DNA from: a candidate division LCP-89 bacterium
GTDB taxonomy: Bacteria > Electryoneota > B3-LCP
Direction of reading: 5' to 3'
Assembly (NCBI GenBank): GCA_025774555.1
Contig: JALGVT010000027.1
Span: 1 to 35,357, forward strand
Length of the DNA: 35,357 bases
Part shown: positions 27,219 to 35,199 of the stretch, one piece after another
Layout of the letters: every line of letters starts with the position of its first letter
Position numbering within the stretch: the first letter of the stretch is position 1
Notes under the pieces: generated by a model
The model's input: the letters and a program-made list of their open reading frames with translations, nothing else
Databases searched by the model: none
What the model was told of the DNA's origin: nothing
Program-made: the position numbers and the translations under genes

Positions 27219-27437
27219 ATGCGTGACCGACTGAGATCATTGAAATTCTTCCGCGCGATGCGAAATATACTCTTCTGCTTAAGCGCAGTCTTTTTACTCG
27301 AAGCCGCTTTTCTTCTTGTGAACTTCATAACCGGTGCGAATCATTTCCTCATTCCGGGCGTCGCTTTCCTGTTCCTGGCTATCATGACCGGTTATCTGTC
27401 TTACTACTATCACGGCAGATTCAGGTGCAGGGAATAA
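27219..27437 (+). CDS. Small two-helix membrane protein, unknown function
   Basis: A 72-residue product with a basic N-terminus (MRDRLRSLKFFRAMR) and two hydrophobic helices (about 16-35 and 41-62). It ends in a short basic tail (YYYHGRFRCRE), so both ends are probably cytoplasmic. It lies 49 bases after glgC on the same strand. The ribosome-binding site is weak. I recognise no family. The compositional sense (a continuous helix pair bounded by basic residues, in the glgC transcript) supports a real gene, but a spurious one cannot be excluded. Confidence 0.55.
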   Translation: MRDRLRSLKFFRAMRNILFCLSAVFLLEAAFLLVNFITGANHFLIPGVAFLFLAIMTGYLSYYYHGRFRCRE

Positions 27438-27513
27438 GCTGTTCGCAACCGGTGCGTCCTATTTCGAATAAACCATCCCATACCAGAATTTCACCCTCCA
27501 GAAGAGTTTTCTC

Positions 27514-27542
27514 TTGAAATCCACCTCTCGAATAGTTATATT
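27514..27542 (+). promoter_or_regulatory. Putative promoter of rtcB
   Basis: TTGAAA (27514-27519), a 17-base spacer and TATATT (27537-27542) lie in the 162-base gap before rtcB, giving a leader of about 50 bases. No sigma-54 (GG-N10-GC type) promoter is evident, unlike the RtcR-controlled E. coli rtcBA operon. Confidence 0.5.
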
Positions 27543-27599
27543 TCAGTCTATATCAACGGCTGACCTCTCATAGTACCTGTCTCACTTCTATAATAAAAG

Positions 27600-28766
27600 A
27601 TGATTATCCTGTTCGATAAAAAGCAGCAGCGCATCCCTCTGAAGCTCTGGGTTGATCGATTGGATCAAATAGAGAGCGGCGCGCTGCAACAGGCTGTCAA
27701 CCTGACCAAACTGCCCTTCGCCTTTCGGCAGGTGGCGCTGATGCCGGACGCGCATATCGGGTACGGCATGCCCATCGGTGGTGTAATGGCAACTGAGGGC
27801 GCCATCATTCCGTATGCCGTCGGCATGGACATAGGCTGCGGCATGCATACCAGTATGACTCCTTACTTTGTGGAAGATTTTCCGCCGGAACGATTGAAAT
27901 CTATACTGGCGAAGATCCGCTCCGCCATTCCACAAGGCTTCAACTGGCATAATCAGTCACAGAGGGGAGAAATCCTCGATAAAATACCGCTTCGCATTCC
28001 CCTATTCCAGCAGGAAGAGAGACGGGTGCGCAGGCAGCTCGGAACACTGGGCGGCGGCAACCATTTCATCGAATTTCAGAAGGATGAAGAGAATAGAATC
28101 TGGGTAATGATCCATTCCGGCAGCCGCAATGTCGGCAAACAGACGGCTGAACATTTTCATAAAAAAGCAAAGGAGTACTGCAGGAAGAAGAAAGCAGACC
28201 TTCCCACCAGTGAACTTTCGTTTCTATCAATCAATTCTCAGGATGGTGAGGATTATATCGAAGCAATGAACTGGTGCCTCGATTTTGCGCTGGCAAACCG
28301 CACCAAGATGATGGACGTCGTGCTGGATATTTTACAGACCTCGCCTCTTGATAGACTTGACATTCACCATAACTACGCCGCTTCAGAAGAGCATTACCGC
28401 AAACAGGTCTGGATTCACCGTAAGGGAGCCACCAGCGCCTTTAAAGAGCAGCGCGGCATTATCCCCGGATCAATGAGCAGCTCTTCCTACATCGTAAAGG
28501 GACTGGGTAACCCGGAATCGTTCATGTCGTGTTCACATGGTGCAGGAAGACGGCTGGGGAGACGGCAGGCGCGTAAGAATATACCCATTCACGACGTATT
28601 GGAAGACCTTAAAAAACGGGGAGTGGAAATCTCAACAGGGAACCTGAAAGAGCTGCCTGAAGAAGCCCGTCAGGCTTATAAAAACATAGATAAAGTCATG
28701 CAGCAGCAGACCGATCTGGTTGAGATTGAGGTGAAACTTACGCCCGTAGGAGTGGTGAAGGGGTGA
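27600..28766 (+). CDS. rtcB: RNA-splicing/repair ligase RtcB
   Basis: GTP- and Mn2+-dependent ligase joining 2',3'-cyclic-phosphate (3'-phosphate) and 5'-OH RNA ends. At 388 residues it belongs to the shorter bacterial RtcB forms. Metal-site and active-site motifs are all there: MPDAHIGYGMPIGGVMAT (48-65), GMDIGCGM with C80, LGGGNHFIEF, IHSGSRNVG, and the guanylylated histidine H313 in SCSHGAGRRLGR. The N-terminus starts directly at the catalytic fold. The ribosome-binding site before ATG 27600 is poor. No rtcA cyclase, archease or rtcR regulator is next to it, so it probably acts alone in tRNA or mRNA repair. It lies between glycogen and lipid A genes with no functional link. Confidence 0.95.
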   Translation: MIILFDKKQQRIPLKLWVDRLDQIESGALQQAVNLTKLPFAFRQVALMPDAHIGYGMPIGGVMATEGAIIPYAVGMDIGCGMHTSMTPYFVEDFPPERLKSILAKIRSAIPQGFNWHNQSQRGEILDKIPLRIPLFQQEERRVRRQLGTLGGGNHFIEFQKDEENRIWVMIHSGSRNVGKQTAEHFHKKAKEYCRKKKADLPTSELSFLSINSQDGEDYIEAMNWCLDFALANRTKMMDVVLDILQTSPLDRLDIHHNYAASEEHYRKQVWIHRKGATSAFKEQRGIIPGSMSSSSYIVKGLGNPESFMSCSHGAGRRLGRRQARKNIPIHDVLEDLKKRGVEISTGNLKELPEEARQAYKNIDKVMQQQTDLVEIEVKLTPVGVVKG

Positions 28767-28782
28767 AAAACATATCAACCCG

Positions 28783-28842
28783 TGTGAAGTTTATTCACAG
28801 TTGCAGTTTTCACTTGGATTAATTGTAATGTTTCATTATATT
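28783..28842 (+). promoter_or_regulatory. Palindrome and weak promoter before the lipid A cluster
   Basis: TGTGAA-GTTTA-TTCACA (28783-28799) is a perfect inverted repeat just past the rtcB stop. It is followed by TTGGAT (28814-28819), 17 bases, and TATATT (28837-28842). The arms recall a CRP site, but the TGTGA to TCACA spacing is seven rather than six. This may be an operator-promoter for the downstream genes or a stem-loop ending the rtcB transcript. Confidence 0.35.
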
Positions 28843-28882
28843 CCTATTCTAAAGAAAGACGGGTAAGGGTGTATGATCGTTC

Positions 28883-28966
28883 TTTGTCGGGGTCGGGACG
28901 ACCCATGACTACGAATTATATTTCTATTTCTTTATCGGGGCCGGGACGACCCACGATTAGGAATCG
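28883..28966. repeat. Two direct repeats of a 36-base GC-rich unit
   Basis: The units at 28883-28918 and 28931-28966 share TCGGGG-CGGGACGACCCA with few changes and are spaced 48 bases start to start. Each core can form a GGGTC-GGGAC-GACCC type hairpin (perfect in the first unit). They stand between rtcB and the Gfo/Idh gene. With only two units this is a short REP-like pair, not a CRISPR. Confidence 0.6.
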
Positions 28967-29010
28967 TTTTTTATCATTGGGAATATAACTCAAAACCTGA
29001 CAGCTAAACT

Positions 29011-29991
29011 ATGAATAAGAAATGCAAAGTCGGCGTATTCGGAGTAGGACACCTGGGCAGCATCCACGCGCGGCTCTTAAATGATATCGATCATGCTGAC
29101 CTGATCGGCGTATTCGATCTGGATGACGAGAAATCGTCCCATCTGGCGGATGAGCTGGGGATCAAGGCGTTCCAGAACGCTGCAGATTTGCTCCCGGAGC
29201 TTGACGCCGCTGTTATTGCGGCTTCGACCAAGGCGCATCATGAATTGGCGCTGAAAGCGATCTCGTCCGGCGTTCATCTCTTCATCGAAAAACCGCTGGC
29301 GGACACGCCCGAAAAAGCACGTGAGATCCAGAAGTTGTGCGCTGAGGCGAACCTTAAGCTCGGCGTGGGTCATATCGAACGTTTCAACCGCGCAGTGCGT
29401 GCGATAGAAGGATTTGACGTGAATCCGAGATTTATCGAAGCTCACCGTCTGGCAGCTTTCACCATCCGCGGTGCGGACGTGGCGGTGATTCACGATCTGA
29501 TGATCCATGACCTCGATCTCATCCTTCACTGGGTAAAATCGCCCGTGAAACGGCTTGACGCCTCGGGCGTAGCGGTTATCTCGGACGCTCCGGATATCGC
29601 CAACGCGCGCATCGCATTTGAAAACGGCTGCGTGGCAAACGTCACCGCCAGCCGGATATCGAAACATAAAATGCGCAAGATGCGGCTGTTTCAAGGGGAC
29701 GCATATCTCAGCCTCGATTTTGTCGATGGTAAAACAGAGGTGTATCGTCTTGCCGAACCCGGTGAAACCGGCGTTCCCGCGCTGGAGCTTGGGCAGATAG
29801 AAAAAGGCAGTCAACCCAAGAAAATCCTGTACCAGATTCCCACCGCCCCGGAAGCTAATGCGCTGCAGATGGAACTCGAACTATTCCTCAGCGCGGTTAT
29901 CGAAGATCGACCGGTTCCGGTTTCCGGCGAGGATGGAGTCAAAGCTCTGGAACTCGCGCAGGAGATACTATCACAAATCGAAAATCAGTGA
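29011..29991 (+). CDS. Gfo/Idh/MocA-family oxidoreductase, possibly GnnA-like (UDP-GlcNAc 3-dehydrogenase)
   Basis: A 326-residue NAD(P)-dependent oxidoreductase. The N-terminal Rossmann motif is GVFGVGHLGSIHA (8-20). The family catalytic EKP is at 93-95 in LFIEKPLAD, and VGHIERFNRAVRAI follows. The active-site block VIHDLMIHDLDLILHW carries the His/Asp pair expected in the second domain. The gene heads a run that contains lpxB, a DUF374 acyltransferase and lpxK. Gfo/Idh proteins beside lpxA/lpxB include GnnA, which oxidises C3 of UDP-GlcNAc for 3-amino lipid A. That assignment is inferred from context; the partner aminotransferase GnnB and lpxA are not in the window. A generic sugar dehydrogenase remains possible. 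Confidence 0.85.
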   Translation: MNKKCKVGVFGVGHLGSIHARLLNDIDHADLIGVFDLDDEKSSHLADELGIKAFQNAADLLPELDAAVIAASTKAHHELALKAISSGVHLFIEKPLADTPEKAREIQKLCAEANLKLGVGHIERFNRAVRAIEGFDVNPRFIEAHRLAAFTIRGADVAVIHDLMIHDLDLILHWVKSPVKRLDASGVAVISDAPDIANARIAFENGCVANVTASRISKHKMRKMRLFQGDAYLSLDFVDGKTEVYRLAEPGETGVPALELGQIEKGSQPKKILYQIPTAPEANALQMELELFLSAVIEDRPVPVSGEDGVKALELAQEILSQIENQ

Positions 29992-30022
29992 ACTAAATGA
30001 TGTTTAATCGGTCGTAATCCAG

Positions 30023-30586
30023 ATGGACATTCGTCAACTTTTCTTCAAACTCCGCAGCTACACGCCAATACCTTTATTGGTTCTGCTTCTCATCACAGCC
30101 GATCCCGGGATCGCATCGTACCTGTCAGGGATCATGCTGATGGTGTTGGGCGAGATGATCCGCATGTGGGGCGTCGCTCACGCCGGCGGAGCCACGCGGA
30201 CCCGCAACGTCGGCGCTAATATGCTGGTTACATCCGGTCCTTTCGCACGCATGCGCAATCCGCTTTACATCGGTAACGCGCTGATTTACATCGGGGTAGT
30301 GTTCTTAGCCGGCGGAAAACTGACCTGGATACTGGTTGCTCTGGGCTTTTGCTTCCTGCAATACGGGCTGATCGTTTCATTGGAGGAGGGGAAACTGGTT
30401 GAGCTGTTCGGCGTGGAATATGAGTTCTACCGCAGGTATGTCCCCCGCTGGATTCCGCGTCTGGCGCCGTGGAACTGGAGCATTCCTCAGAAACCAGACT
30501 GGAAAGACGCCTGGCGCAATGAAAAACACACCCGCATCAACCTCTTGGTATCAATCGTCGTTTTTGCTATTATCGGGCTGCTGTGA
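30023..30586 (+). CDS. Isoprenylcysteine carboxyl methyltransferase (ICMT/PEMT)-family membrane protein
   Basis: A 187-residue integral membrane protein with about four or five helices. The family signature is clear: TSGPFARMRNPLYIGN (about 73-88), then SLEEGKLVELFGVEYEFYRRYVPRWIP. The Glu and the YxxY...VP tail form the S-adenosylmethionine pocket in ICMT-like enzymes. Bacterial members methylate small lipids or are uncharacterised. It lies 31 bases after the Gfo/Idh gene and its TGA overlaps the GTG of lpxB by four bases (GTGA), so it is translationally coupled to lipid A synthesis. Inferred: it modifies an envelope lipid. The substrate cannot be read from the sequence. Confidence 0.85.
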   Translation: MDIRQLFFKLRSYTPIPLLVLLLITADPGIASYLSGIMLMVLGEMIRMWGVAHAGGATRTRNVGANMLVTSGPFARMRNPLYIGNALIYIGVVFLAGGKLTWILVALGFCFLQYGLIVSLEEGKLVELFGVEYEFYRRYVPRWIPRLAPWNWSIPQKPDWKDAWRNEKHTRINLLVSIVVFAIIGLL

Positions 30587-31755
30587 CTGAAGCGGATCCA
30601 AAACCTTCCGAACAGATAATGATCATCGCCGGGGAAGTCTCCGGCGACCTTCATGCGTCGCGCATGATCGCCGAATTTACACGAGTGCGACCAGGGGCGC
30701 GGTTCTTAGGCGTTGGCGGTGAAAAAATGAAGGCTGAAGGCTGTGAACTTCTCTATAATGTAGAAGAAGTCGCTTTCTTAGGATTCGTCGAAGTCATCGC
30801 TCATCTTCCCTTTATTAAGAGAATGATGAAACGGCTGCTTGACGAATGCCAACAGCGCAGACCGGATGCCGTCGTTCTCGTCGATTATCCCGGATTCAAT
30901 CTTCGCTTCGCGGACAGGTTAAGAAGACTGCCGGGATTTGAGAAGATTCCGATTCTATATTATATCAGCCCGCAAGTGTGGGCCTGGCATGCTTCACGCG
31001 TTCCAAAGATCGCCAAATTGGTGGATCGAATCGCGGTTATCTTCGATTTTGAAAAGCCTATCTACGACGCGGTTGGATTAAAAGCGGATTTTGTTGGTCA
31101 TCCGCTGCTGGAAACTATCAGGACTGAAACCAAGCGGAAGGATTTCTGCGAATCGATCTCAATATCCCCCGATGATCCCCTGTTAGCTCTTCTCCCCGGA
31201 AGCCGCCTGCAGGAGGTAAAGAGGCTCTTCCCGCTGTTCCTGCGTTCGTTCGCGATTCTAAAAAATGAAATCCAAAACCTGCGGGCAGCAGTCGGCTGTT
31301 CGCCAGCGCTCGATATAGCTATTTATAAAGATATATTGCACGAAGAAGGATTGCTGGAAGAGGTTCAGGTAATTCAAGGTAATACCAGCGATTTGCAGTC
31401 TCACGCTGATGCGGCTCTGGTGGCTTCCGGAACGGCTACTCTGGAAACCGCCATCATGCAAACACCGATGATCATGGCTTACAAAGTCGCGCCGCTGACC
31501 TATTGGATCGGACGGTTTCTCATAAAGATTCCGAACATCGCTCTGGTTAACGTAGTTGCCGGGGAACGGATAGTGCCCGAACTCATTCAGGGAGATGCTA
31601 CGCCAAATAAAATCGCTTCAGAATTAGCCATCTTGTTTCAAAATCCCGAGAGACGCAAAACGATGGTTGACGATTTATCCAGAGTCCGTGAAAAGCTCGG
31701 CGAGCCGGGAGCTTCAAAGCGAGTGGCGGATATTTTATACTCAATGGTATCTTAG
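30583..31755 (+). CDS. lpxB: Lipid-A-disaccharide synthase
   Basis: Glycosyltransferase (GT19) condensing lipid X with UDP-diacylglucosamine to make the tetra-acylated lipid A disaccharide precursor at the inner membrane. The N-terminal block IIAGEVSGDLHASRMI is diagnostic, followed by GVGGEKMKAEGCELLYN and FLGFVEVIAHLP. YYISPQVWAWHASRVPKIAK and FVGHPLLE are conserved. The C-terminal nucleotide-sugar site includes LLPGSRLQEVKRLFP and ALVASGTATLETAIMQTPM. Its 390 residues are typical. It starts at GTG overlapping the previous stop. A short inter-gene gap (10 bases) leads to the acyltransferase gene. Confidence 0.97.
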   Translation: MTEADPKPSEQIMIIAGEVSGDLHASRMIAEFTRVRPGARFLGVGGEKMKAEGCELLYNVEEVAFLGFVEVIAHLPFIKRMMKRLLDECQQRRPDAVVLVDYPGFNLRFADRLRRLPGFEKIPILYYISPQVWAWHASRVPKIAKLVDRIAVIFDFEKPIYDAVGLKADFVGHPLLETIRTETKRKDFCESISISPDDPLLALLPGSRLQEVKRLFPLFLRSFAILKNEIQNLRAAVGCSPALDIAIYKDILHEEGLLEEVQVIQGNTSDLQSHADAALVASGTATLETAIMQTPMIMAYKVAPLTYWIGRFLIKIPNIALVNVVAGERIVPELIQGDATPNKIASELAILFQNPERRKTMVDDLSRVREKLGEPGASKRVADILYSMVS

Positions 31756-31765
31756 GTAATAAACC

Positions 31766-32440
31766 GTGCCACGCAAATCGAAAATAATAACCTACCTCAT
31801 CCTGCAATTTATCGGTCCCTGGCTGATCCGTCTGCTCGGTTATACTCTCCGCATAGAGAGGGTTAATTACGAAACGGTCGATCGACGCATAAATGAGCGA
31901 CAGAGTTTTCTCTTCTGTCTCTGGCACGGGCGTATGCTGGTTCCAATTTTCGTGCACAGGAACCAGAAAATCATTCCGATGATCAGCATGCATTCGGACG
32001 GTGAGATGATTACCAGCATTGTTAAGAAGCTGGGATACGGGGCGGTGCGCGGTTCATCGAAAAAGGGCGGAAAGCAGGCGTTCGATAATCTCCTGGAGCA
32101 TTTAAAAAACGGGGATATCGGCGCGATGCTGCCCGACGGTCCTACGGGACCCCGCCATCATTTAAAGAAAGGCACCATCTTCTTAGCGGCACAATCAGGC
32201 GTCCCCATCATACCCCTAACCTTCGCTGCAAAAACCTATTGGAAACTTAATAGCTGGGATCGTTTCATAATTCCAAAACCGTTCACACGCTGCGTGGTGT
32301 ATTATGGAGATCCGGTTACTGTTCCCGAAGACATTCCCCTTGATGAAATTGAATCAAGGCGTGAACAGCTTGAAGCCGTCATGATGGATTTATTGCGCAC
32401 GGCAGAAAATCACTTTGGCAGAACGGATCAAGATGTCTGA
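31766..32440 (+). CDS. DUF374 lysophospholipid acyltransferase-family protein
   Basis: A 224-residue protein of the DUF374 (LpxL-neighbour) acyltransferase group. It has a hydrophobic N-terminal helix (YLILQFIGPWLIRLLGY), the acyltransferase FCLWHGRMLVPI with the catalytic His, SMHSDGEMITSIVKKLGYGAVRGSSKKGG, and LPDGPTGPRHHLKKG before PIIPLTF. In the lpxB-lpxK cluster it is a candidate secondary acyltransferase for lipid A, the role played by LpxL/LpxM elsewhere. That is inference, since no classical lpxL is seen here. It starts at GTG 31766 with AGGT nine bases upstream, and its end overlaps the start of lpxK. Confidence 0.87.
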   Translation: MPRKSKIITYLILQFIGPWLIRLLGYTLRIERVNYETVDRRINERQSFLFCLWHGRMLVPIFVHRNQKIIPMISMHSDGEMITSIVKKLGYGAVRGSSKKGGKQAFDNLLEHLKNGDIGAMLPDGPTGPRHHLKKGTIFLAAQSGVPIIPLTFAAKTYWKLNSWDRFIIPKPFTRCVVYYGDPVTVPEDIPLDEIESRREQLEAVMMDLLRTAENHFGRTDQDV

Positions 32441-33503
32441 TTCCCAGTTGAATAGACTTAGCCCTTTTCTCTACCCTCTTGTACCCTTCTACGCCGCAGT
32501 CGTCAAGCTACGCAACCTCGCCTATGACTGCGGCATTTTAAAAACGCACAGGCTGTCCGCTCCGGTGATTTCAGTGGGCAACGTCTCCGTTGGCGGCACC
32601 GGTAAAACGCCGGTGACGCTATCTCTGGCGAAGATGCTGACTCAGCCGCCCTACAGCCTCTCGCCAGCCATTCTGTCAAGAGGATATCACCGCAAAAGCA
32701 CCGGGTATCAATTAGTCGCCAACCGCGACGGCGCCGTCTGCGATTGGACGGTTTCAGGCGATGAACCGCAGATCTATGCGAGAAATCTTAATGGAGTTCC
32801 GGTTGCAGTTGACGCTGATCGGGCGCGTGGCGGGCATACATTGATCAGGCACTTCTCGCCTTCCGCTATCCTGTTAGATGACGCATTTCAGCATCGTCGT
32901 ATCCAGCGCGACCTCGATATCGTCCTCCTGGACAGCAGCCGTAAGATAGAGGCGGAAAGACTGCTGCCAGCTGGTATGCTGCGGGAGCCTCTGTCAGCGT
33001 TGAACCGTGCCGACCTGATAGTACTCACGCATTTCACTCCAGAAAACGACCATTTCGAACAAACATGGGATGTCATGCTATCGAGATTTGGTGAAGAGAA
33101 AGTCCTCGCGTGCAGGTTCAACTTTTCCAACTGTTCCCTCCTGCGCACAGGAGAGAACATAGAGCTTGATCACCTTAAAAAGAAGCGGGTGATTGCTTTT
33201 TGCGGCATAGCTAAACCGTCGGGCTTTTCAGCCGCATTGGACGAGCTTGGGCTGGACGTTCCCTATCTCATTCGCTTTCCTGACCATCATTGTTACAAAG
33301 CCAAGGACGTGCAGCGGTTGGCGATGGCGGTAAACAAAGTCGGCGCGGAATATCTTATTACAACTGAGAAAGACGCGGTAAAACTGGACGGTCTCTTCAG
33401 TGCACTGCCGATTCTGGCGCTTCAGGTCGAAATTGAATGGCTGCGTGGACTGGATAACCTGCATAGTCAATTAAGGAAAATCACGGGAAAGCCTGTTGAA
33501 TAG
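32433..33503 (+). CDS. lpxK: Tetraacyldisaccharide 4'-kinase
   Basis: Phosphorylates the 4' position of the lipid A disaccharide to give lipid IVA, using ATP at the cytoplasmic face of the inner membrane. The P-loop segment is VISVGNVSVGGTGKTPVTLS (45-64, P-loop GGTGKT at 54-59). SRGYHRKS, SGDEPQIYARN, AILLDDAFQHRRIQRDLDIVLLD (the catalytic Asp and adjacent HRR) and CGIAKPSGF are all family blocks. ATG 32433 gives 356 residues and overlaps the DUF374 stop by eight bases. An in-frame TTG at 32415 is less likely. The next gene overlaps its stop. The order lpxB-DUF374-lpxK with overlaps indicates one operon. Confidence 0.96.
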   Translation: MSDSQLNRLSPFLYPLVPFYAAVVKLRNLAYDCGILKTHRLSAPVISVGNVSVGGTGKTPVTLSLAKMLTQPPYSLSPAILSRGYHRKSTGYQLVANRDGAVCDWTVSGDEPQIYARNLNGVPVAVDADRARGGHTLIRHFSPSAILLDDAFQHRRIQRDLDIVLLDSSRKIEAERLLPAGMLREPLSALNRADLIVLTHFTPENDHFEQTWDVMLSRFGEEKVLACRFNFSNCSLLRTGENIELDHLKKKRVIAFCGIAKPSGFSAALDELGLDVPYLIRFPDHHCYKAKDVQRLAMAVNKVGAEYLITTEKDAVKLDGLFSALPILALQVEIEWLRGLDNLHSQLRKITGKPVE

Positions 33504-35199
33504 AACTACTCGAATTCTGCTTTTAACGCTCATACTCCCCCTGAACAATTATTCATTCCAAGCACAGATTGTGTTATCGGAGATCATGTTTGACGCTCCG
33601 GAAAATGAGGCTTACGAAGAATTCATCGAGCTTTACAACAGATCTGCCACGGAAACAATCGATCTTACGGGGTATCAGGCAGGTGATCAGACCAAATTGG
33701 ATTCGCTGGCTGACTACGGGCAGGGTTTCATGCTGCCGCCTGAAGGTTACGCTCTGATATTGGATCGGGGGTACTGGGATAATTCGACCATATATAACGA
33801 TTTAATCCCTTCCAACTGTCTGATCCTGACACTTGCCGACAATGCTTTTGGAACCTCAGGACTGCGAAATTCACCGCCGGATACTGTTATGCTGCGGGAT
33901 CCGTCAGGTTCAGTGGTGGCGTCATATACTTATTCATGTGATAACCTGAACGGTTATTCCGAAGAGAAAATAAGACTATCCGGCACAGATGAACCGTCTA
34001 ACTGGACCAACAGCCTGACCTGCCTGGGGACTCCCGGCTTTACCAACACTGTTCAGCCGCTACAATTTGACCTGGCGGTAACCAACATTACCGCTGAACC
34101 CTCTCCCCTGCCCCTCGGTTCGGTGCTGACTCTGACGGCGGGTATCACCAACCTCGGGCTGGAGCCATCGCTATCCACCGATCTCATTATCACAATCGGT
34201 AGAATCTCCGAAGTATGTCCCGATTCCATCCTCGCTGAAATAGCAATCCCGGTACTTCAACCCGGGGATTCGACGGAGGTTAACAATCAGTTCGCTTCTA
34301 TCCCGCCGGGATCGCACCGGGTCATTGTATGGCACGATAAAATAGATGACAATCAGACTAACGACACACTGGATGTAGTGCTCCCTGGTGGATATCCGCA
34401 AGCATCGATTATCATCAACGAGATATTTGCAAAACCTGATGACAATCGCTGTGAATGGATCGAACTGTACAACGCATCAAGCATGAACGTGGATCTCTTC
34501 GATTTCACCTTATCGGATGCAGATACGAGTCAGAAATCCGTTATTACAGATTCGAGCTGCCTGTTTTATTCCGGAGACTACCTCGTCATCGCTCAGGATT
34601 CAAGCATTTTTAACTGGCAGATTCCACCTGACGCACTCGTTATGGTTCTCGGCAGCGATTGGTCAGTTCTGAACAATGATGGCGACATCCCCACGCTGTT
34701 CGATGCCTCAGGAGCAGTACAGGATTCGGTCAATTATTCAGGCTGGGAAATCCCCGCTGATGTTTCCATGGAGCGGGTCTATTGGAACGGCGGCTCAGAC
34801 GATCCCTTAAACTGGCAGCCTTCTGCAGCCGATCAAGGCGGCACGCCCGGACAGTTTAACAGTTACGGCTATCAGGAATCACCGTTTTCATTGTCCGGTG
34901 AAATGACTTTCTCCCCTGATCCGTTCGATCCTGAAAGGCATAGCAGCCTCGAGATCAGCATCACGATGCCGAAAGATGCCATTTCCGCTGCGGTTCTGGT
35001 CTTCGATCTGCGTGGACGAAAGCTGAAAACGATCTTCGACGGAGGTTTGCCACCCAACCCGATTCTATGGAATGGACGGGATGCAGATAACAGAACTCTT
35101 TCACCGGGAGTGTATATCATCTTTTCTGAATTCAGGGACAGCAGCGGAAATAGAACACAAAGCATTAAGAAGACATTGATTATTGCCGGAAGGCTTTGA
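33496..35199 (+). CDS. Secreted protein with two lamin-tail domains and a FlgD-like C-terminal module
   Basis: A 567-residue exported protein with a signal peptide (RTTRILLLTLILPLNNYSFQA). A lamin-tail (LTD) domain at about 24-170 starts IVLSEIMFDAPENEAYEEFI and contains ELYNRS. A CARDB-like beta domain is at about 190-300 (FDLAVTNITAEP ... LTAGITNLGLEPS). A second LTD at about 305-455 starts SIIINEIFAKPDDNRCEWIELYN. The FlgD-like C-terminus from about 470 has LVFDLRGRKLKTIFDG and LSPGVYIIFSEFRD. The YPNPFN motif is replaced by SPDPFDPE, a divergent sorting module. The TTG start overlaps the lpxK stop by eight bases; the intact signal peptide supports it. Secreted LTD proteins are often nuclease- or surface-associated, but I see no catalytic domain. 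Confidence 0.87.
   Translation: MNRTTRILLLTLILPLNNYSFQAQIVLSEIMFDAPENEAYEEFIELYNRSATETIDLTGYQAGDQTKLDSLADYGQGFMLPPEGYALILDRGYWDNSTIYNDLIPSNCLILTLADNAFGTSGLRNSPPDTVMLRDPSGSVVASYTYSCDNLNGYSEEKIRLSGTDEPSNWTNSLTCLGTPGFTNTVQPLQFDLAVTNITAEPSPLPLGSVLTLTAGITNLGLEPSLSTDLIITIGRISEVCPDSILAEIAIPVLQPGDSTEVNNQFASIPPGSHRVIVWHDKIDDNQTNDTLDVVLPGGYPQASIIINEIFAKPDDNRCEWIELYNASSMNVDLFDFTLSDADTSQKSVITDSSCLFYSGDYLVIAQDSSIFNWQIPPDALVMVLGSDWSVLNNDGDIPTLFDASGAVQDSVNYSGWEIPADVSMERVYWNGGSDDPLNWQPSAADQGGTPGQFNSYGYQESPFSLSGEMTFSPDPFDPERHSSLEISITMPKDAISAAVLVFDLRGRKLKTIFDGGLPPNPILWNGRDADNRTLSPGVYIIFSEFRDSSGNRTQSIKKTLIIAGRL

Noticed and set aside
27588..27950. 120-codon frame on the minus strand over the rtcB 5' end
   Set aside because: It is antisense to the highly conserved RtcB metal-site motifs and has no domain or start signal.
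28883..28966. CRISPR array
   Set aside because: There are only two imperfect units with a 12-base gap between them, and no cas genes are nearby.
29077..29814. 245-codon open frame on the minus strand opposite the Gfo/Idh gene
   Set aside because: The plus strand has a full set of Gfo/Idh motifs in this interval. The antisense product has no recognisable domain and is a by-product of the codon bias of the real gene.
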